Shown piece after piece: positions 1-12,302 of a stretch of DNA of 64,000 bases. Position numbers and translations under genes: made by a program. Below the pieces are notes generated by a model. That model saw only the letters and a list, made by a program, of their open reading frames with translations. It was not told the origin of the DNA and did no database searches. The DNA is from Mercurialis annua (Eukaryota; Streptophyta; Magnoliopsida; Malpighiales; Euphorbiaceae). Position 1 is the first letter of the stretch, and the number at the start of each line of letters is the position of its first letter. Where the stretch lies: contig NC_065574.1 in NCBI RefSeq assembly GCF_937616625.2, positions 30,568,501-30,632,500 on the forward strand. The letters are read 5' to 3'.

Positions 1-516
1 ATGAGTGGTCATTATAGCCATTTAACCATCTCCCTTGAATTCAAACAAGGCAATTCCCTCCATCTAACAAAAAGTTGTAGTAACCATCAAACTTAAAGCA
101 ACCTTAAATCCATACATGATTTATATTAACATAGCAATATTATTCATGAATAAACAATACACTAATCAAAACCTAAGAGAAACAGCAGCAACTGTAATAA
201 GAAATCCAAAGCAAAAAAAGAACAACGTTAGATATTAAAACAAGGCAACGATAAACCGTACGGCGTAGAACGAAAGAACCGAATGTACCGTTAACGATTA
301 CAACATGTAGGGATCGGAGAGATCGATGAATAATGAAGAACCGTCAAATAAATACGAATTAAGAACTGTATTTGACGATATCGAAATCAAATAAACCAAA
401 ACGTAATACTTACCGAATCTTTTAATCGAAAGGAAAAGGAATGAACATTTGAATGTGTTTAAGAGCTATTAGAGTCGGCTAGGGTTTTAATAAAATAGGG
501 TTTCAGAATTTTACAA
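1..516 (-). mobile_element. LTR fragment, group-1 Ty3/gypsy-type (copy A start)
   Basis: Middle part of a minus-strand LTR cut by the window edge. It matches 32,875-33,431 closely by eye, including the CGTACGGCGTAGAACG block and the GGCTAGGGTTTTAATAAAATAGG leader block. It stops abruptly where a Tat/Ogre-like LTR fragment in the opposite orientation begins. No terminus is visible, so family assignment rests on similarity to the intact LTRs elsewhere in the window. Confidence 0.7.
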
Positions 517-1213
517 ACCGTGCTCATCCTATCCAGACTTCCAGACGCGTTTCCGGGCTCATCCAGACTCCAAATCAGGCCCAGTTTGAACCCAGACGTA
601 GGGAATTAGATGTAGTTTAATATTCTATATTGTAATGGGCCAGACCCGATGTAAAATGGACTCAAAAGTCTCACCTAATAAAATATAGTAACGGTTGTAT
701 AGGCTTTTAAAGTCTCACCTAATAAAATCAATCAATCACAGTTATACATCGAGTTTTAAGCTTTTGCATATAAAATATCCAGACCAGTCAGACTTATGTT
801 ATTTGCTAGAAATCTCTAAAGTTAGATGTATGCTTAGGAGTACCTGCTACTTGCCTCAAATGCAGTCCAGATCGAGTCATATGCGCGTCAAACGTGTTTA
901 TTGCACATGCTTATTTACATCTTTCATATCCTATGAACTGCATATACTGTTGAGATAAGAATTTAAAACGAATATGTCCAGTAAATAAAGCCGGTAACCG
1001 ATAAGCAAGCACAAGAGTCTCGGGGAGGTCCATGAATCCTAGTCTTTGGTCCGATGCACGATAGTCTTACCAGAGACGAGTAAGGCTATTTAGTCGATTA
1101 AAAGACGTTTTCTAGTTTAACTAGGTGGTGACTCCATCTTTCAAACCATTTCCTGATCGAGAAGTCAGTCATAAGCCTTGGGAGAGCGGCCCCCGAACCC
1201 TGCTTCGCTCACA
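517..1213 (+). mobile_element. 3' part of a Tat/Ogre-like LTR, internally deleted
   Basis: Corresponds in reverse orientation to the intact solo LTR at 27,077-29,397. It shares the block around AACTAGGTGGTGACTCCATC (TGGCGACTCC in copy B), the AGCGGCCCCCGAACCC block and the terminal GCTCACA. Compared with copy B (33,429-34,524) about 380 bp are missing near 665-690. The 5' part of the LTR is lost at the left junction. The small open frame at 695-958 lies entirely inside this repeat and recurs at 34,000-34,248, so I do not call it a gene. Confidence 0.75.
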
Positions 1214-2881
1214 TACTGATACTATAAGGTAAGTGTATCCTCCGAGATATAAGGATTATGCGGCTGTTCAAGCGAGTAGATCAATTAAGAGTACTATTGG
1301 AAGATCGTGAATTAGGAATAAAGTAGTGTGATGCGAGATGCATAATGATGTCGAGTGAGATGCAGAGAAGAGCTACGAAGATCTACCTTATTGCAAGAAG
1401 CGAAGTCGTAACAAGTTATTATGTTGATGGTTAGAGATAACGTTATTAGGGTGTGGTTTCTCTCATAGTAGAAAAGAAATGGTGCAGAATGAGGAAGTAA
1501 ATATATTGATTTTGGAAGGGAAGTTATGTTTGATTCCAGAAAGTATAAGTGGAAGAGCGGATAAGTGAAAGTAAGGAGTACTACGGAAAAAAGTGCAAAG
1601 ATATTGGAAAACAAAGGGAGAGTAAGTGGATATGAGGGTAAAGGAAGTTAAGAGAAGATGTGAAGGGATGTTGACGTCAGAATCATATAAAGTAATGAAC
1701 AAGAAATTAAGGTTGATTACACGAGGACTACAGCAATATGGAAAAGAATTTAATGGAAAGCGTTGTCAGGAGACGATTTAATGTGAATATGAAAGAGTTT
1801 CCTCTAATAAGTTAAGTCATGAGTTAGAAAGTGATGTACTTTAGGTTGAGACATCGATTGTATGATGTAATTGTTGAGATTTTCACATAATTATGTGTGA
1901 ATTGAGTCTCAATCTAAGAAATTGATGTAAATCAATTCTTAGCAAGGAATACACTACAAGTTTATTTTGAAAAGGATTTTGTTATAACAAACGTGCTGAG
2001 GTCAGTTTTTGGACAGTCTCACGCGTGATGCAAAAACGTTGGATAAATTCTGAACTCATAAATGTTATCGTTTCTTGAGAAAGAATTCTAGAATAAGAAG
2101 GTAAGTTGCGTGTAATGGAATTAATATACTATTAAAATTAGGAAATTGCAAGTGATAAGCGGGAATGAAAGAAAAGATTATTATTTAAGGACGATAGAGT
2201 GACGTTGTGTAAGATAAGATATTAGGTTGTGAAATGATGAATGGAAATTGTTACCGAGGAATGGATTTGATATGAGATAAAGTAAAGGTATAAAGTGCAG
2301 GAATATGAACATTGAAAGTACAATAAGAGATTAAATAATGTAGAACGATGAAAGATTGATATTAAGTTAAGATTGACATATACTATCGTGTTGGAGAAAT
2401 TTGGTATAAAGAGAAAAGGAGATTATCGGTAATTCGATGGTGCTAAAGATGAGTAACACGAGCAAAGACAATTGCTAATAATGGAATAGTAATGAAGTAA
2501 GATATTGGAGTAAAGATGGTTGCGATTGTTAGGAGAATAATAAGGAACAAAGAATGGGTAAGTCGTGATTAACAAGGACATATCGTTTTTCGGTTATGGA
2601 CATACCCAACGACTGAAATGTGTGAATTCAGTTAGAAAATGATTCACAAATGTAAGTATCATACGAGATGGATAAGTGATAAATTGTGGAATACATCAGG
2701 CCATTTAAGACTTTGGAACAAATGAGAAATTTAGCATACAAGATAAGCTTCCCACCATTGCGTGTTATACGATCACAAAATGCAAAAAGTTATCATACAA
2801 AAAGAAAATAGTCCAAACTCAACGTCATACTCATAGTTTTGAGATATAATTCGAGGACGAATTATTTTAAATAGAAAGGAA
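1214..2881 (+). mobile_element. Element X: non-coding 3' internal region
   Basis: Purine-rich DNA without an open frame, directly upstream of an LTR start. Its last 45 bases hold the TTCGAGGACGAATTATTTTA block that precedes LTR starts several times in this window, then a decayed polypurine tract. Copy B (34,525-36,081) keeps the better tract AAGGGGGGAAGAA. Two hairpin-forming stretches lie at about 1,878-1,950. It is the tail of a plus-strand LTR element whose 5' part is not in the window; no pol remains. Confidence 0.7.
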
Positions 2882-3261
2882 TGTAACATCCCTCACTATT
2901 ATGACATAAGAATCTGACATGTGACACACGTATCGTTGAAAGTCTAATAAAATACATGTCGTATTTGATATAAAACTAAGTTATATATGTGAAGAGAATA
3001 AATAAATTGTGATTTAAGGATAAGATAAAATTATATTTAGAGTTATAATCGGGTATGAGGAGATAAATATTCATATCGGGTAAAATACGCTTGCGGAATA
3101 GTATTTGATAAAATAGCGGTTAAATTAAAATAAATTAATATATTAATATGCATCTCTAATTGAAGAGTAGAAAATTTTGGAAAACTTCCTAGAATTAAAA
3201 CATCAAAATATGGAAGTTTGGACATAAAAAATTAAGAATAAAGAAAATAGTGATTAAGGGA

Positions 3262-3420
3262 CACGTGGCGTGCATACAAGAAGACAAGTGTCACGCATGC
3301 AAGATGACAAGTGTCACGCATGCAAGATAACAAGTGTCACACATGCACGGTGATACATGGCGCACATGTACGGTGACACATGGCGCACTGCACGGTGACA
3401 TGTGGCAAGAGACATTGCCT
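3262..3420 (+). repeat. Dyad cassette of element X LTR
   Basis: Tandem-like run of related short units built on GTGTCACGCATGC, CACGGTGACACATGGCGCA and similar. GTGTCAC and GTGACAC arms form imperfect inverted repeats. It starts about 380 bp into the LTR, just upstream of the TATA region. The copy-B counterpart (36,465-36,635) has a different number and order of units. A frame at 36,396-36,725 that looks cysteine/histidine-rich is only a translation of this repeat. Confidence 0.65.
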
Positions 3421-4500
3421 AAAATAGGATTAAAAAATGTTTAAAATTTCATTTTCTTGTTTCGTCGATATCTCTCAATCCAGACATTGGAAATCGACGT
3501 GTTTTATGTCAAATCGAATCTATCTACGTGATCTTCGACTATACAATTTTTATTTTTCAAAATTAAGCTGAAATATATATCAGAATATCGATGCAAAGTG
3601 CTGTCAAAAACGACATGTTCGGTTCGTCATGCTTCGACCAATTTTCTCGTTCGTTCTTACGAAAACTTAATCTCTCAAATCCTTTGGTCAAAGTTTCTGA
3701 TTTTTAAAGAGCGGTATCTTAAAGATTTATTGCATGTCGAGGCATCGAGATTCAAACCTTTGTGAGTTCGTATTGCCATAAGAAGGCGCACGATCTGTGA
3801 GTTGTACTTTGTTCTTAAATATTAATGTTATTAATTAATTTTATATATATGAAATGTTTGGAGAAGATATATTATATATGTTATGAAGAGCCGATATAGT
3901 TCCGACGAAATGAGCTTACAATTGATAATGTTATACTTAATATATATGTTTGTTTGCGACTGCAAGTGTGTGTTGATTTGAGATTTGTGAATCATGGTTG
4001 TAATATTAATGTGTGTGATGTTTGGTTGTGAGAATCATGTCATGCTTGTATTTGGATATTCAATGAGAATTGATAATAGTCGTTGGTTTCCTAAAATGGC
4101 GATTCGGGCTAACGACATGAGAATGAGTTATTGGTTGCCTAATGGCGATTCGGGCCAGTAACGTAATGTTGGTTGCCTATATGGCGATTTGAGCCAACAT
4201 TGTGATAATTCAGTTATTGGTTTCCTAAATGGCGACTCGGACCAATAACAGTATGTTGGTTGCCTAAAAGGCGATTTGGGCCAACATGTGAATTACATGT
4301 AAAATAAAATATTCATATGTAAATTTGATTTTGATTGGAATTGATGTGATTACGTGTAATATCCCGGGAAATTTTAAAATTTTTTATTATTAAGTTGTGG
4401 AAATAATTTGAGTCGTTCTCGGTATCGTAGATCGTTTGATTTGCGTGTAGGGTTTAATTGGGTTGATTTTAGCCCTATATAAGTTTGGTTGGCCCACGGG

Positions 4501-4694
4501 GGTTTGGCCCATGGGCCAAACCAAAATTCTTTGGCCCAAAGACAGGTCTCGAACGAGACCTGTGCCATTTGAGGCCAGTCTCGTTCGAGAATTCCATTCT
4601 CGAACGAGACCATAGCTGGATTCAGCTATTCTCGTTCGAGAATGGCAATTCTCGAACGAGAATTGCCCAAATTCTGCTGGTCTCGTTCGAGACC
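4501..4694 (+). repeat. Dyad cassette (TCTCG-NN-CGAGA type)
   Basis: A perfect palindrome with arms GGTTTGGCCC/GGGCCAAACC (4,501-4,522) is followed by CAGGTCTCGAACGAGACCTG (4,543-4,562). Then comes a pair of 15-base arms around a 3-base centre (4,578-4,610), two ATTCTCG-NN-CGAGAAT dyads (4,628-4,643 and 4,648-4,663) and GGTCTCGTTCGAGACC (4,679-4,694). All but the first share the core CGTTCG or CGAACG. The cassette begins about 146 bp from the LTR start, upstream of the leader. Confidence 0.9.
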
Positions 4695-6272
4695 AGCCCT
4701 AGCCTTGCGAGGGGGCAGTTTGGTACTTATTTCTAACCTATTCCGACCTACTTAAATACCTAAAACTCAACCCTAATCTATTCTCCACACTACAAGCAAA
4801 TCCTAGCCACCTTAAACATCCATTTTTACTGAGAAACGTTGCTGCAATCATCACTCAAAGTGGCTGTCCCGGTAAGCTATGATATTCTTTTGATTTCAGA
4901 TTTTGTTTATGAACCACATTAAGATAATTGATTCGTTTGTATTCGTTTTTAGATCGAAATTGTTTCCGTTTGATCCCGGAGATTCTACTCGATTCCCTAT
5001 CTCATTTACGCTAAACGGTACGTAAACGACCTCGTTGCAATCGTCGTACGGTTTACCGTTTTAAGCTTTGTAAAATCTGTTTGGTTGAAATGATGGCTGC
5101 CGATTATATTTCTTCTTGTGGGCAATGATTTTTGATGTTATATGATCATGAATCTCTAGGATTTGGTTAATCGTTAATAGCTTAAAACTCTCGGTTAGAA
5201 TTTCATCTCATTGTTCGACTAACATTCGTTGTTCTTAGGTTGATTTTCGGTATTAATGTCTGATGTTGTTTTGATGGTGTTGTTATTAGTTTTGGATTGG
5301 TTATGGAGATTAGTTTGATTGTTCTTAATAAGGGTTATTATATTAGCTTTATAGTTGGATGAATCAAGGTTTGGAAATCATATGCAGTAGCTAAATATGG
5401 TGAGTTATGGAGTTGTATGTGATGGGCGGGAGTTTTGTAGGATTTAAAGGAAAGGGATGGTTAATAAACCATTCTAATCACTATCTTATTTGGTTTGAAA
5501 TTATTAAGTCTTTTGTCACGACCCATTTTCATGAATCGCGACCGGCGCTAGGGTATGGGTAATGTAGTACCAAAACTCGTAGCTAGCCTTTCATTTAACA
5601 TAATAACACATAAACCTGCAGAAAACCAATACTCGGGGGCAACCGAGACTTCAGCCTAAAACTAGCAGTTATAATATTCCACAATTAAAATAACATGCTT
5701 GTTCAATTCCGAGTATAAAATAGATTTATCATAATCCAATGTAAATAATATAACATGCCAAATCAGTATAAATAGTCGAACCAATCCGACAAAGCTATAA
5801 TAAATAATAAAGACATCTAGTCAACTACTGCAGTCTAAGAATAACAAGGTTTGAATGTTTAAATAAAATAAACAGAACCTCCGGGGAAACAAAGAAACGG
5901 AGATAAGCTTTTGCTCAAATCATAAGCCTGTAAAAATTGGGAAAACAACGGGGTCAGATGATACTGAGATGAGTTTATACCACTATTTACATTTATCAAG
6001 TGAAAACCTTTAAAACCGTTAAAAACATTTATAACGATATTACGATTAATAGTTGGAACCCTAATCCACAATGCTAAATAAACAATATAATCCAAAAGGC
6101 CTGGTCCCGAGAGCTGAGCTCAATACCGAGTTACCACCGACCATACTTATACCAGAGTCCCGAGAGCTGAGCTACACCGAGTTACTCTACCTGGTCCCGA
6201 GAGCTATGCTCACACCGAGTTACCACATTTCCATATATACCTTACCCAGATCAATACCGGTGCGCACGCAGT

Positions 6273-6291
6273 CCTAATGATGCCCATTAGG
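6273..6291 (-). other. Conserved LTR stem-loop, stem type CCTAATG
   Basis: CCTAATG-ATGCC-CATTAGG: a 7-bp perfect stem with a 5-base loop. It is bounded by conserved GTAGC and GCACGCAGT blocks. One of a set found at the same place in all LTRs examined, with paired changes between subfamilies. Confidence 0.8.
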
Positions 6292-8262
6292 TAGCATGTT
6301 CCAACTAGTAGCCATAATATAAAAACAGTTCGAAAATATACGTACAGTATATATTTAATATTAAAATAACAATTTACTTAATAAAGCGGTAAATAGTAAG
6401 TACAAACTTACTGCTTGCTAGTCCACGTGAATACCGGCAAGCAACTAATCCTGGTTCGCCTCTGGCGCACGAACAATAGACGGGTCTAGACAAATAAAAT
6501 AATTATTAAAACAGACCCTAAGTCTAGAGAGTACTAGACACCACATAGGACTAGCACAAATAACACGTCGGAATTAAATAATCCAAAACAACACAAAATT
6601 ACCCAAAAGGTAATAAAGTCCAATTAATATAAGTCTATTGAGTTCTCGCTTAAAATCCAATTTATAAATATTATTTAATAATCTTTAAATAATAATTAAT
6701 TTCCAAATAGTGGGTTAGCCGAGTTATCACAAACTACCAAGTTAACCTCACTTGTCGGGCGACCCAAGTCTAACCCGATTCAAAACGTTTATCAAATATA
6801 AACCCAAGTTTATATTTATAAATAAATTAACAAAATAATAATCCATTTTAAAAGCGGAACTCAATAACTTCAATTTCAAGTAACCCAAGTTACGACCCAA
6901 AAATCTAACCATTTTAAGTTCATAAAAGTTTAGGGACTAAATTATACTTTTGCCAATTAGGGACTAAATTGCACTTTTGCCAATTTGGTATCCAAAATCA
7001 ATTTAATCACCTTTGTTTATAATTTAAACAAATAATAAGTCACCAACCAAAAATCCACTTAATTAAGTTTAAAAACATATTAAAGGGCTAATTTGTAATT
7101 TAGCCAATTTTATGTCAATTTGATATTCTTAAATAAATAAAATTACCCGAGTAATTATATTAGCCAAATAATAAATAGCTATCGTTTTCAACTTAATAAT
7201 TATAAATCAAATTTAATTTCAGGTTATTATCAAACAAAAATAAAATCTAACTTAAAGGATCTAATTGATTCAAACATAATAAGCTAATGATCAAAGTGGC
7301 TTATTAGCCACCATCAACCTTAATTCAAAATAACCTCACTGCCGCCATAGCTAGGAAGAACAAATATGAATCTATTCCAAGAACAAACTTCCAAACTCAA
7401 AAACCAAGCAATCTATAACCTAAGATTTCAACCAACATCCGATTAAGCCTCAACTAGGATCCATAAACAATTAAAATGTTAACAGCTAAAGGAATATAGA
7501 TTCCGCAAAAACAATCCAAGTGTGAACGATGGACAAAATGGAAACGATGGATCGTTACTCATCGAACGCTTAAACTACTAACAACCCAAGAGATTATGAT
7601 CATAAACAAGTGAAATCATAAGCAATGGAAGGAAAAGAGTTCGGCAGTAAACATAACGCAAAACAGAAACACATATGCGTACAAAAACGATGAAGCGGGG
7701 TTGATTAGAACGAGATCGATAGCGTACCGTTCAGCGAAACTGAGATAGGGAAACGTAGATACGTGAGTCTAGATTCTCTGAGATCAAACGGAATTGATTT
7801 CGATCTAGAAACGAACACACACGGATCAAAACATTGAAAGTTGTTTTAAAACTAAAAACTGAAATCAAACGCGACGATATGACGGCGGTGGCTCAAACGA
7901 AGGAAATAACGTACCGTTAAGCGAATACGAAAAAGAGAAACGTAGAGAATCGAGTCCACAACGTCTGAGATCAAGCGGAATCAATTTCGATCTAAAAACG
8001 AGCAAGAACGATCAACAATACGGAATATCGTTCAAAGGTAAAATCTGGAAATTATAGGAATAATGAACACTTACTGAACAGCGACCTTTGGAGGATGATT
8101 ACGGCTTCAAAACTCAGTGAATGAACAAAAGAAAAGCGGCTAGGGTTTGTTTGCAGCGTGATCTATATTTTTCGTCTAGAAAGCGTTTATAAATATCGAA
8201 CGAATTTAGGTTAAAAACGAGCTGGAAGTTGGCGGCTCAACAAACTCCTAAGGAGAGTTGGA

Positions 8263-8394
8263 GTCTCGTACGAGACAGGCACAGTCTCGTACGAGACAGG
8301 CACAGTCTCGTACGAGACTGTGCGAGAAAGAAACTCAGGTCTCTTATGAGACCTGGGTTATCTCCCTTGGTTCAACCATCTGGTTGAACCAAGG
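8263..8394 (-). repeat. Dyad cassette of inner LTR (GTCTCGTACGAGAC type)
   Basis: Three perfect GTCTCGTACGAGAC palindromes lie at 8,263-8,276, 8,284-8,297 and 8,305-8,318; the last extends to a 24-bp perfect palindrome. CAGGTCTC-TTAT-GAGACCTG follows at 8,336-8,355. A 13-bp-arm inverted repeat (CCTTGGTTCAACC, centre ATCT) lies at 8,365-8,394, which is 135-164 bp from the LTR start. This is almost the same offset as the unrelated 22-bp palindrome of the outer LTR. Confidence 0.9.
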
Positions 8395-9495
8395 TTGAAA
8401 GAACCTAAAACCCGAACCAAAACAAACCGGACCACCAACCGAACCATAAATCGAACCAAAAACAGAATAATACCCAAAAAATTTCCGAAACTTATAAAAT
8501 TAAATATCGAAATTTTACGGGGTATTACATCTTTTAAGTTATTTTTATTCGATAACAACTTGAGTTTCATTATAATTTACAATTGATATATTGTAAACGG
8601 TATTTTTATAATCTAAATTAACATAATTACTCGGGTAATTATATTATATTCGAATATCAATTTGGCACGAAATTGGCTAAATTACAATTTAGCCCCTAAT
8701 TATTTTTAAAAACTTATTTAAGTAAGTTTTTGATTAGTAACGTTACATTTTGTATTAATTATAAACAAAAGTGAATAATTTGATTTCGGATATCAAATTG
8801 GCTAAAGTACAGTTTAGTCCCTAATTTGCTAAAGTACAGTTTAGTCCCTAAACTTTTATAAACTTAAAATCGTTAGATTTTCGGGTTGTAACTTGGGTTA
8901 CTTGAAATTGAAGTTATTGAGTTCCGCTTTTAAAATGGATTATTATTTTATTGAATTATTTTAAAAATATAAACTCGGGTTTATATTTGTTAAACGTTTT
9001 GAGTCGGGTTAGGCTTGGGTCACCCGACAAGTGAGGTTAGCTTGGTAGTTAATGATAACTCGGCTAACCCACTATTTGGAAATTTAATTATTATTTAAAG
9101 ATTATTAAATAATATTTATAAATTGAATTTCAAAGCGAGAACTCAATAGACTTATATTAATTGGGCTTTACTACCTAATGGGTATTTTTGTGTGTTTTGG
9201 CTTGTGTTATTCCGACGTGTTATTTGTGCTAGTCCTATGTGGTGACTAGTACTCTCTAGAGTTAGGGTCTGTTTTTAATAATTATTTTATTTGTCTAGAC
9301 CCGTCTATTGTTCGTGCTCCAGAGGCGAACCAGGATTAGTTGCTTGCCGGTTATCACGTGGATTAGCAAGCTGTGAGTTTGTACTTACTATTTACCGCTT
9401 TATTAAGTAAATTGTTATTTTAATATTAAATATATATATACTGCACGTATATTTCGAACTGTTTTTATATTATGGCTTCTAGTTGGAACATGCTA

Positions 9496-9514
9496 CCTAA
9501 TGGGCATCATTAGG
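9496..9514 (+). other. Conserved LTR stem-loop, stem type CCTAATG
   Basis: CCTAATG-GGCAT-CATTAGG, perfect 7-bp stem, preceded by GCTA and followed by ACTGCGTGC. Sense strand of the outer solo LTR. The counterpart in the element X LTR is at 11,517-11,535, with one G-T pair at the stem base. Confidence 0.8.
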
Positions 9515-12302
9515 ACTGCGTGCGCACCAATAATGATCTGGGTAAGGTAATTATGGTAATGTGGTAACTCGGTGTGAGCATAGCTCTCGGGACCAAGTAG
9601 AGTAACTCGGTGTAGCTCAGCTCTCGGGACTCTGGTATAAGTGTGGTCAGTGGTAACTCGGTGTAGCTCAGCTCTCGGGACCAGACCTATTGGATTATGT
9701 TTACTATTTAGAATTGTGGATTAGGGTTCCAATTATTATTCTTAATATCGTAATTAAATGTTTTAAACAATTTTAAAGGTTTTCCACCTAATAAATGTAG
9801 ATAGTGGTATAAACTCATCTCAGTATATCTGACCCCGTTGTTTTCCCAATTTTTCCCAGGGTTATGATCTGAGAGAGTCTGGTGATTTCCGCATTTACTT
9901 TTCCTTGGAGGTTCCATTTATTTTTGATAAACTGTCAAACCATTTTATTCTTAGACCGCAGTAGTTGACTAGGCGTCTTTATTTTATTTTAGTTGTTGTC
10001 GGATTGGTCCGACTGGATTATTATTGCTTTGGCATGTTATAATATTATTCAGAATTATTTATGTTAAACCGAATTAATATTATTATTGGAAAGCATGTTA
10101 TTTTAATTGTTGAATATTATAACTGCTAGATTTAGGCTGAAGTCTCGGTTGCCCCGAGCATTGGTTTTCTGCAGGTTTTATGTGTTATTATGTTAAATGA
10201 AAGGCTAGCTATGGGTTTTGGTACTGCATTACCCATACCCTAGCGCCGGTCGCGATTCATGAAAATGGGTCGTGACATTACGTTTGACTGGAATTTACCA
10301 TTGGATTGTGATGTTGTTATGACTATTGCTTACATTGAATGGGTGTGTTGCCGTCGCCAAATTCAGACAGTTGTTGTATTACTCCATGTTGCTGCCGTTG
10401 TTCTTGCTTGATGTATCAAGTTGTTGATACGTGGAATTCATATCTTTAGCTTCCTTTTGGTTTAGGAGATGGATTATTGATAGATTAGTTGTTTGGTTGT
10501 TATCATTATTGTTGTTTATGCTTTTATTTGAATGAAGATGGGTTATTTGTTTGGTACCAGATCATTGATTTCAAATCTTGACTTGGTTGGTTTGTATATG
10601 ACCCTTGGTCATTTGCCGTGCATGGAATTGAGCATGTAATTTTGTAACCTCTCATACCCTTGGCCTTTCAAAGAGTTTAAGTGTTGTAATTTTAAATTGG
10701 TGAAATTGGGATGTATGATTTTAAATTTCAAAGTTTCATTTATCGTTTCGAATAATTTAAATTGAAAACGATATTATTTTATAACCTAAATTTTTATAAT
10801 TACTAGGGTAATTATATTGATTTCGAATATCATTTTGGCATATCATTTTGGCTACATTACAATTTAGCCTTTGGACGTTTTTAAAACTTATTTCATTAAG
10901 TTTTTGGTTAGTAACTCAGGTTACTTGAAATTGAAGTTATTGAGTTCTGTTTTTTAAAACGGATTATTATTTTATTAAATTATTTAATAAATATAAACTC
11001 GGGTTTATATTTGATAAACGTTTTGAGTCGGATTGGACTTGGGTCACTCGTCAAGTGAGGTTAGCTTAGAAGTTATCGGTAACTCGCTAACCCACTTTTT
11101 GGAAATTGATTATTATTTAAGGATTATTTAAATAATATTTTCTAAATGAATTTTAAAGTAAGAACTCAATAGACTTGTATAAATTGGGCATTATTACTTA
11201 TTGGATATTTTGTGCTGCTCTGGATTGTTTTACCCTATCGTGTTGTTCGTGCTACTCCTATGTGGTGTCTAGTACTCATTAGAATTAGGATCCGTTTTTA
11301 ATTTATTATTTACATATTGTTAGACTCGTCGACTGTTCGTGCTCCGGAGACGAATCGGGATTAGTTGCTTGCCAGGTTATCACGTGGATTAGCAAGCACT
11401 GAGTTTGTACTTACTATTTACCGCTTTGTTAAGTAAATTGTTATTTTGATATATATGTATACTGTACGTATATTTTGAACTGTTTTTCCATTATGGCTAT
11501 TAGTTGGAACATGCTATCTAATGGGCATCATTAGGACTGCGTGAGCACCGGTATTGATTTGGGTAAGGTATTTGTGTAAATGTGGTAACTCGGTGTGAGC
11601 ATAGCTCTCGGAACCAGTAGAGTAACTCGGTGTAGTTCAGCTCTCGGGACTCTGTATATGGATTATGTGTGGTCGGTGGTAACTCGGTGTAGCTCAACTC
11701 TCGGGACCAGGCCTATTGGATTAAGGATATATTTAGTATTGTGGATTAGGGTTCCAACTATTAATTGTAAGTTGTCATTAAATGTATTAAACGATTTTAA
11801 TGGTTTTCCACTTGATTAATGTAAATAGTTGTATAAACTCATCTCAGTATATCTGACCCCGTTATTTTTCCAATTTTTCCAGGGTTATGATTTGAGAGAG
11901 TCTGCAGATCTCTGTTCCTTACTTTCCTTGAAGGTTTCATTATCTTTATAAACTGTCAACTGTTTTATTCTTACACCGCAGTAGTAATTATGAGTCTTTA
12001 TTATTATTTCAGTTGTTTGGCGGATTGGTCCGACTGGATTATTTATTGTCTAGGCATGTCACATTATTTACTATGTTTTATGTTATGCCATATTTAAAAC
12101 TCAGTGTTGGATGAGCATGCTATATATAATGTTGGATATTATAAATTGCTAGAATTAGGCTGAAGTCTCGGTTGCCACCGAGCATTGGTTTTCGTGCAGG
12201 TTTATTGGAATTGTATGTTATTTATAAGGCTAGCTACGGGTGTTGGTACTACATTACCCATGCCCTAACCCCGATCGCGATTCATAAAAATGGGTCGTGA
12301 CA

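Larger units (their letters stand above)
5514..8529 (-). mobile_element. Inner solo LTR nested in the outer LTR, perfect TSD
   Basis: On the minus strand it starts TGTAATACCCCG at 8,529 and ends GGGTCGTGACA at 5,514. The 5-bp target duplication TCTTT is identical at 5,509-5,513 and 8,530-8,534. Length is 3,016 bp. A TATA-like TATTTATAAA lies about 335 bp from its start (8,186-8,195). It carries a dyad cassette, the stem-loop (6,273-6,291) and the triple GAGAGCTGAGCTACACCGAG motif (6,100-6,230, plus-strand reading). It is the youngest member of this nest. Confidence 0.95.
4355..10277 (+). mobile_element. Outer solo LTR with perfect TSD
   Basis: Starts TGTAATATCCC and ends GGGTCGTGACA. It is flanked by the identical 5-bp target duplication TTACG at 4,350-4,354 and 10,278-10,282. 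No primer site or internal region follows, so it is a solo LTR left after recombination of a full element. Net of the inserted inner LTR it is about 2.9 kb. Inside, in order: a 22-bp palindrome at 4,501-4,522, a dyad cassette, a splice-donor-like CCCGGTAAGC near 4,868, a CACGTG, a stem-loop (9,496-9,514), a triple motif and the conserved end block TAGCGCCGGTCGCGA. Confidence 0.93.
2882..12302 (+). mobile_element. 3' LTR of element X, interrupted by nested solo LTRs
   Basis: Starts TGTAACATCCC after the polypurine region and ends GGGTCGTGACA at 12,302. The solo LTR 4,355-10,277 plus one TSD copy is inserted in it; without that insert the LTR is about 3.5 kb. It holds a dyad cassette (3,262-3,420), repeats of GGTTGCCTAAATGGCGATTCGGGCC type at 4,085-4,285, a G-box CACGTG, a stem-loop at 11,517-11,535 and the triple GTAACTCGGTGTAGCTCAG motif (11,585-11,710). 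It is itself inserted in an older LTR, because the sequence after 12,302 (CTAGTACTC) resumes LTR body. Confidence 0.75.
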
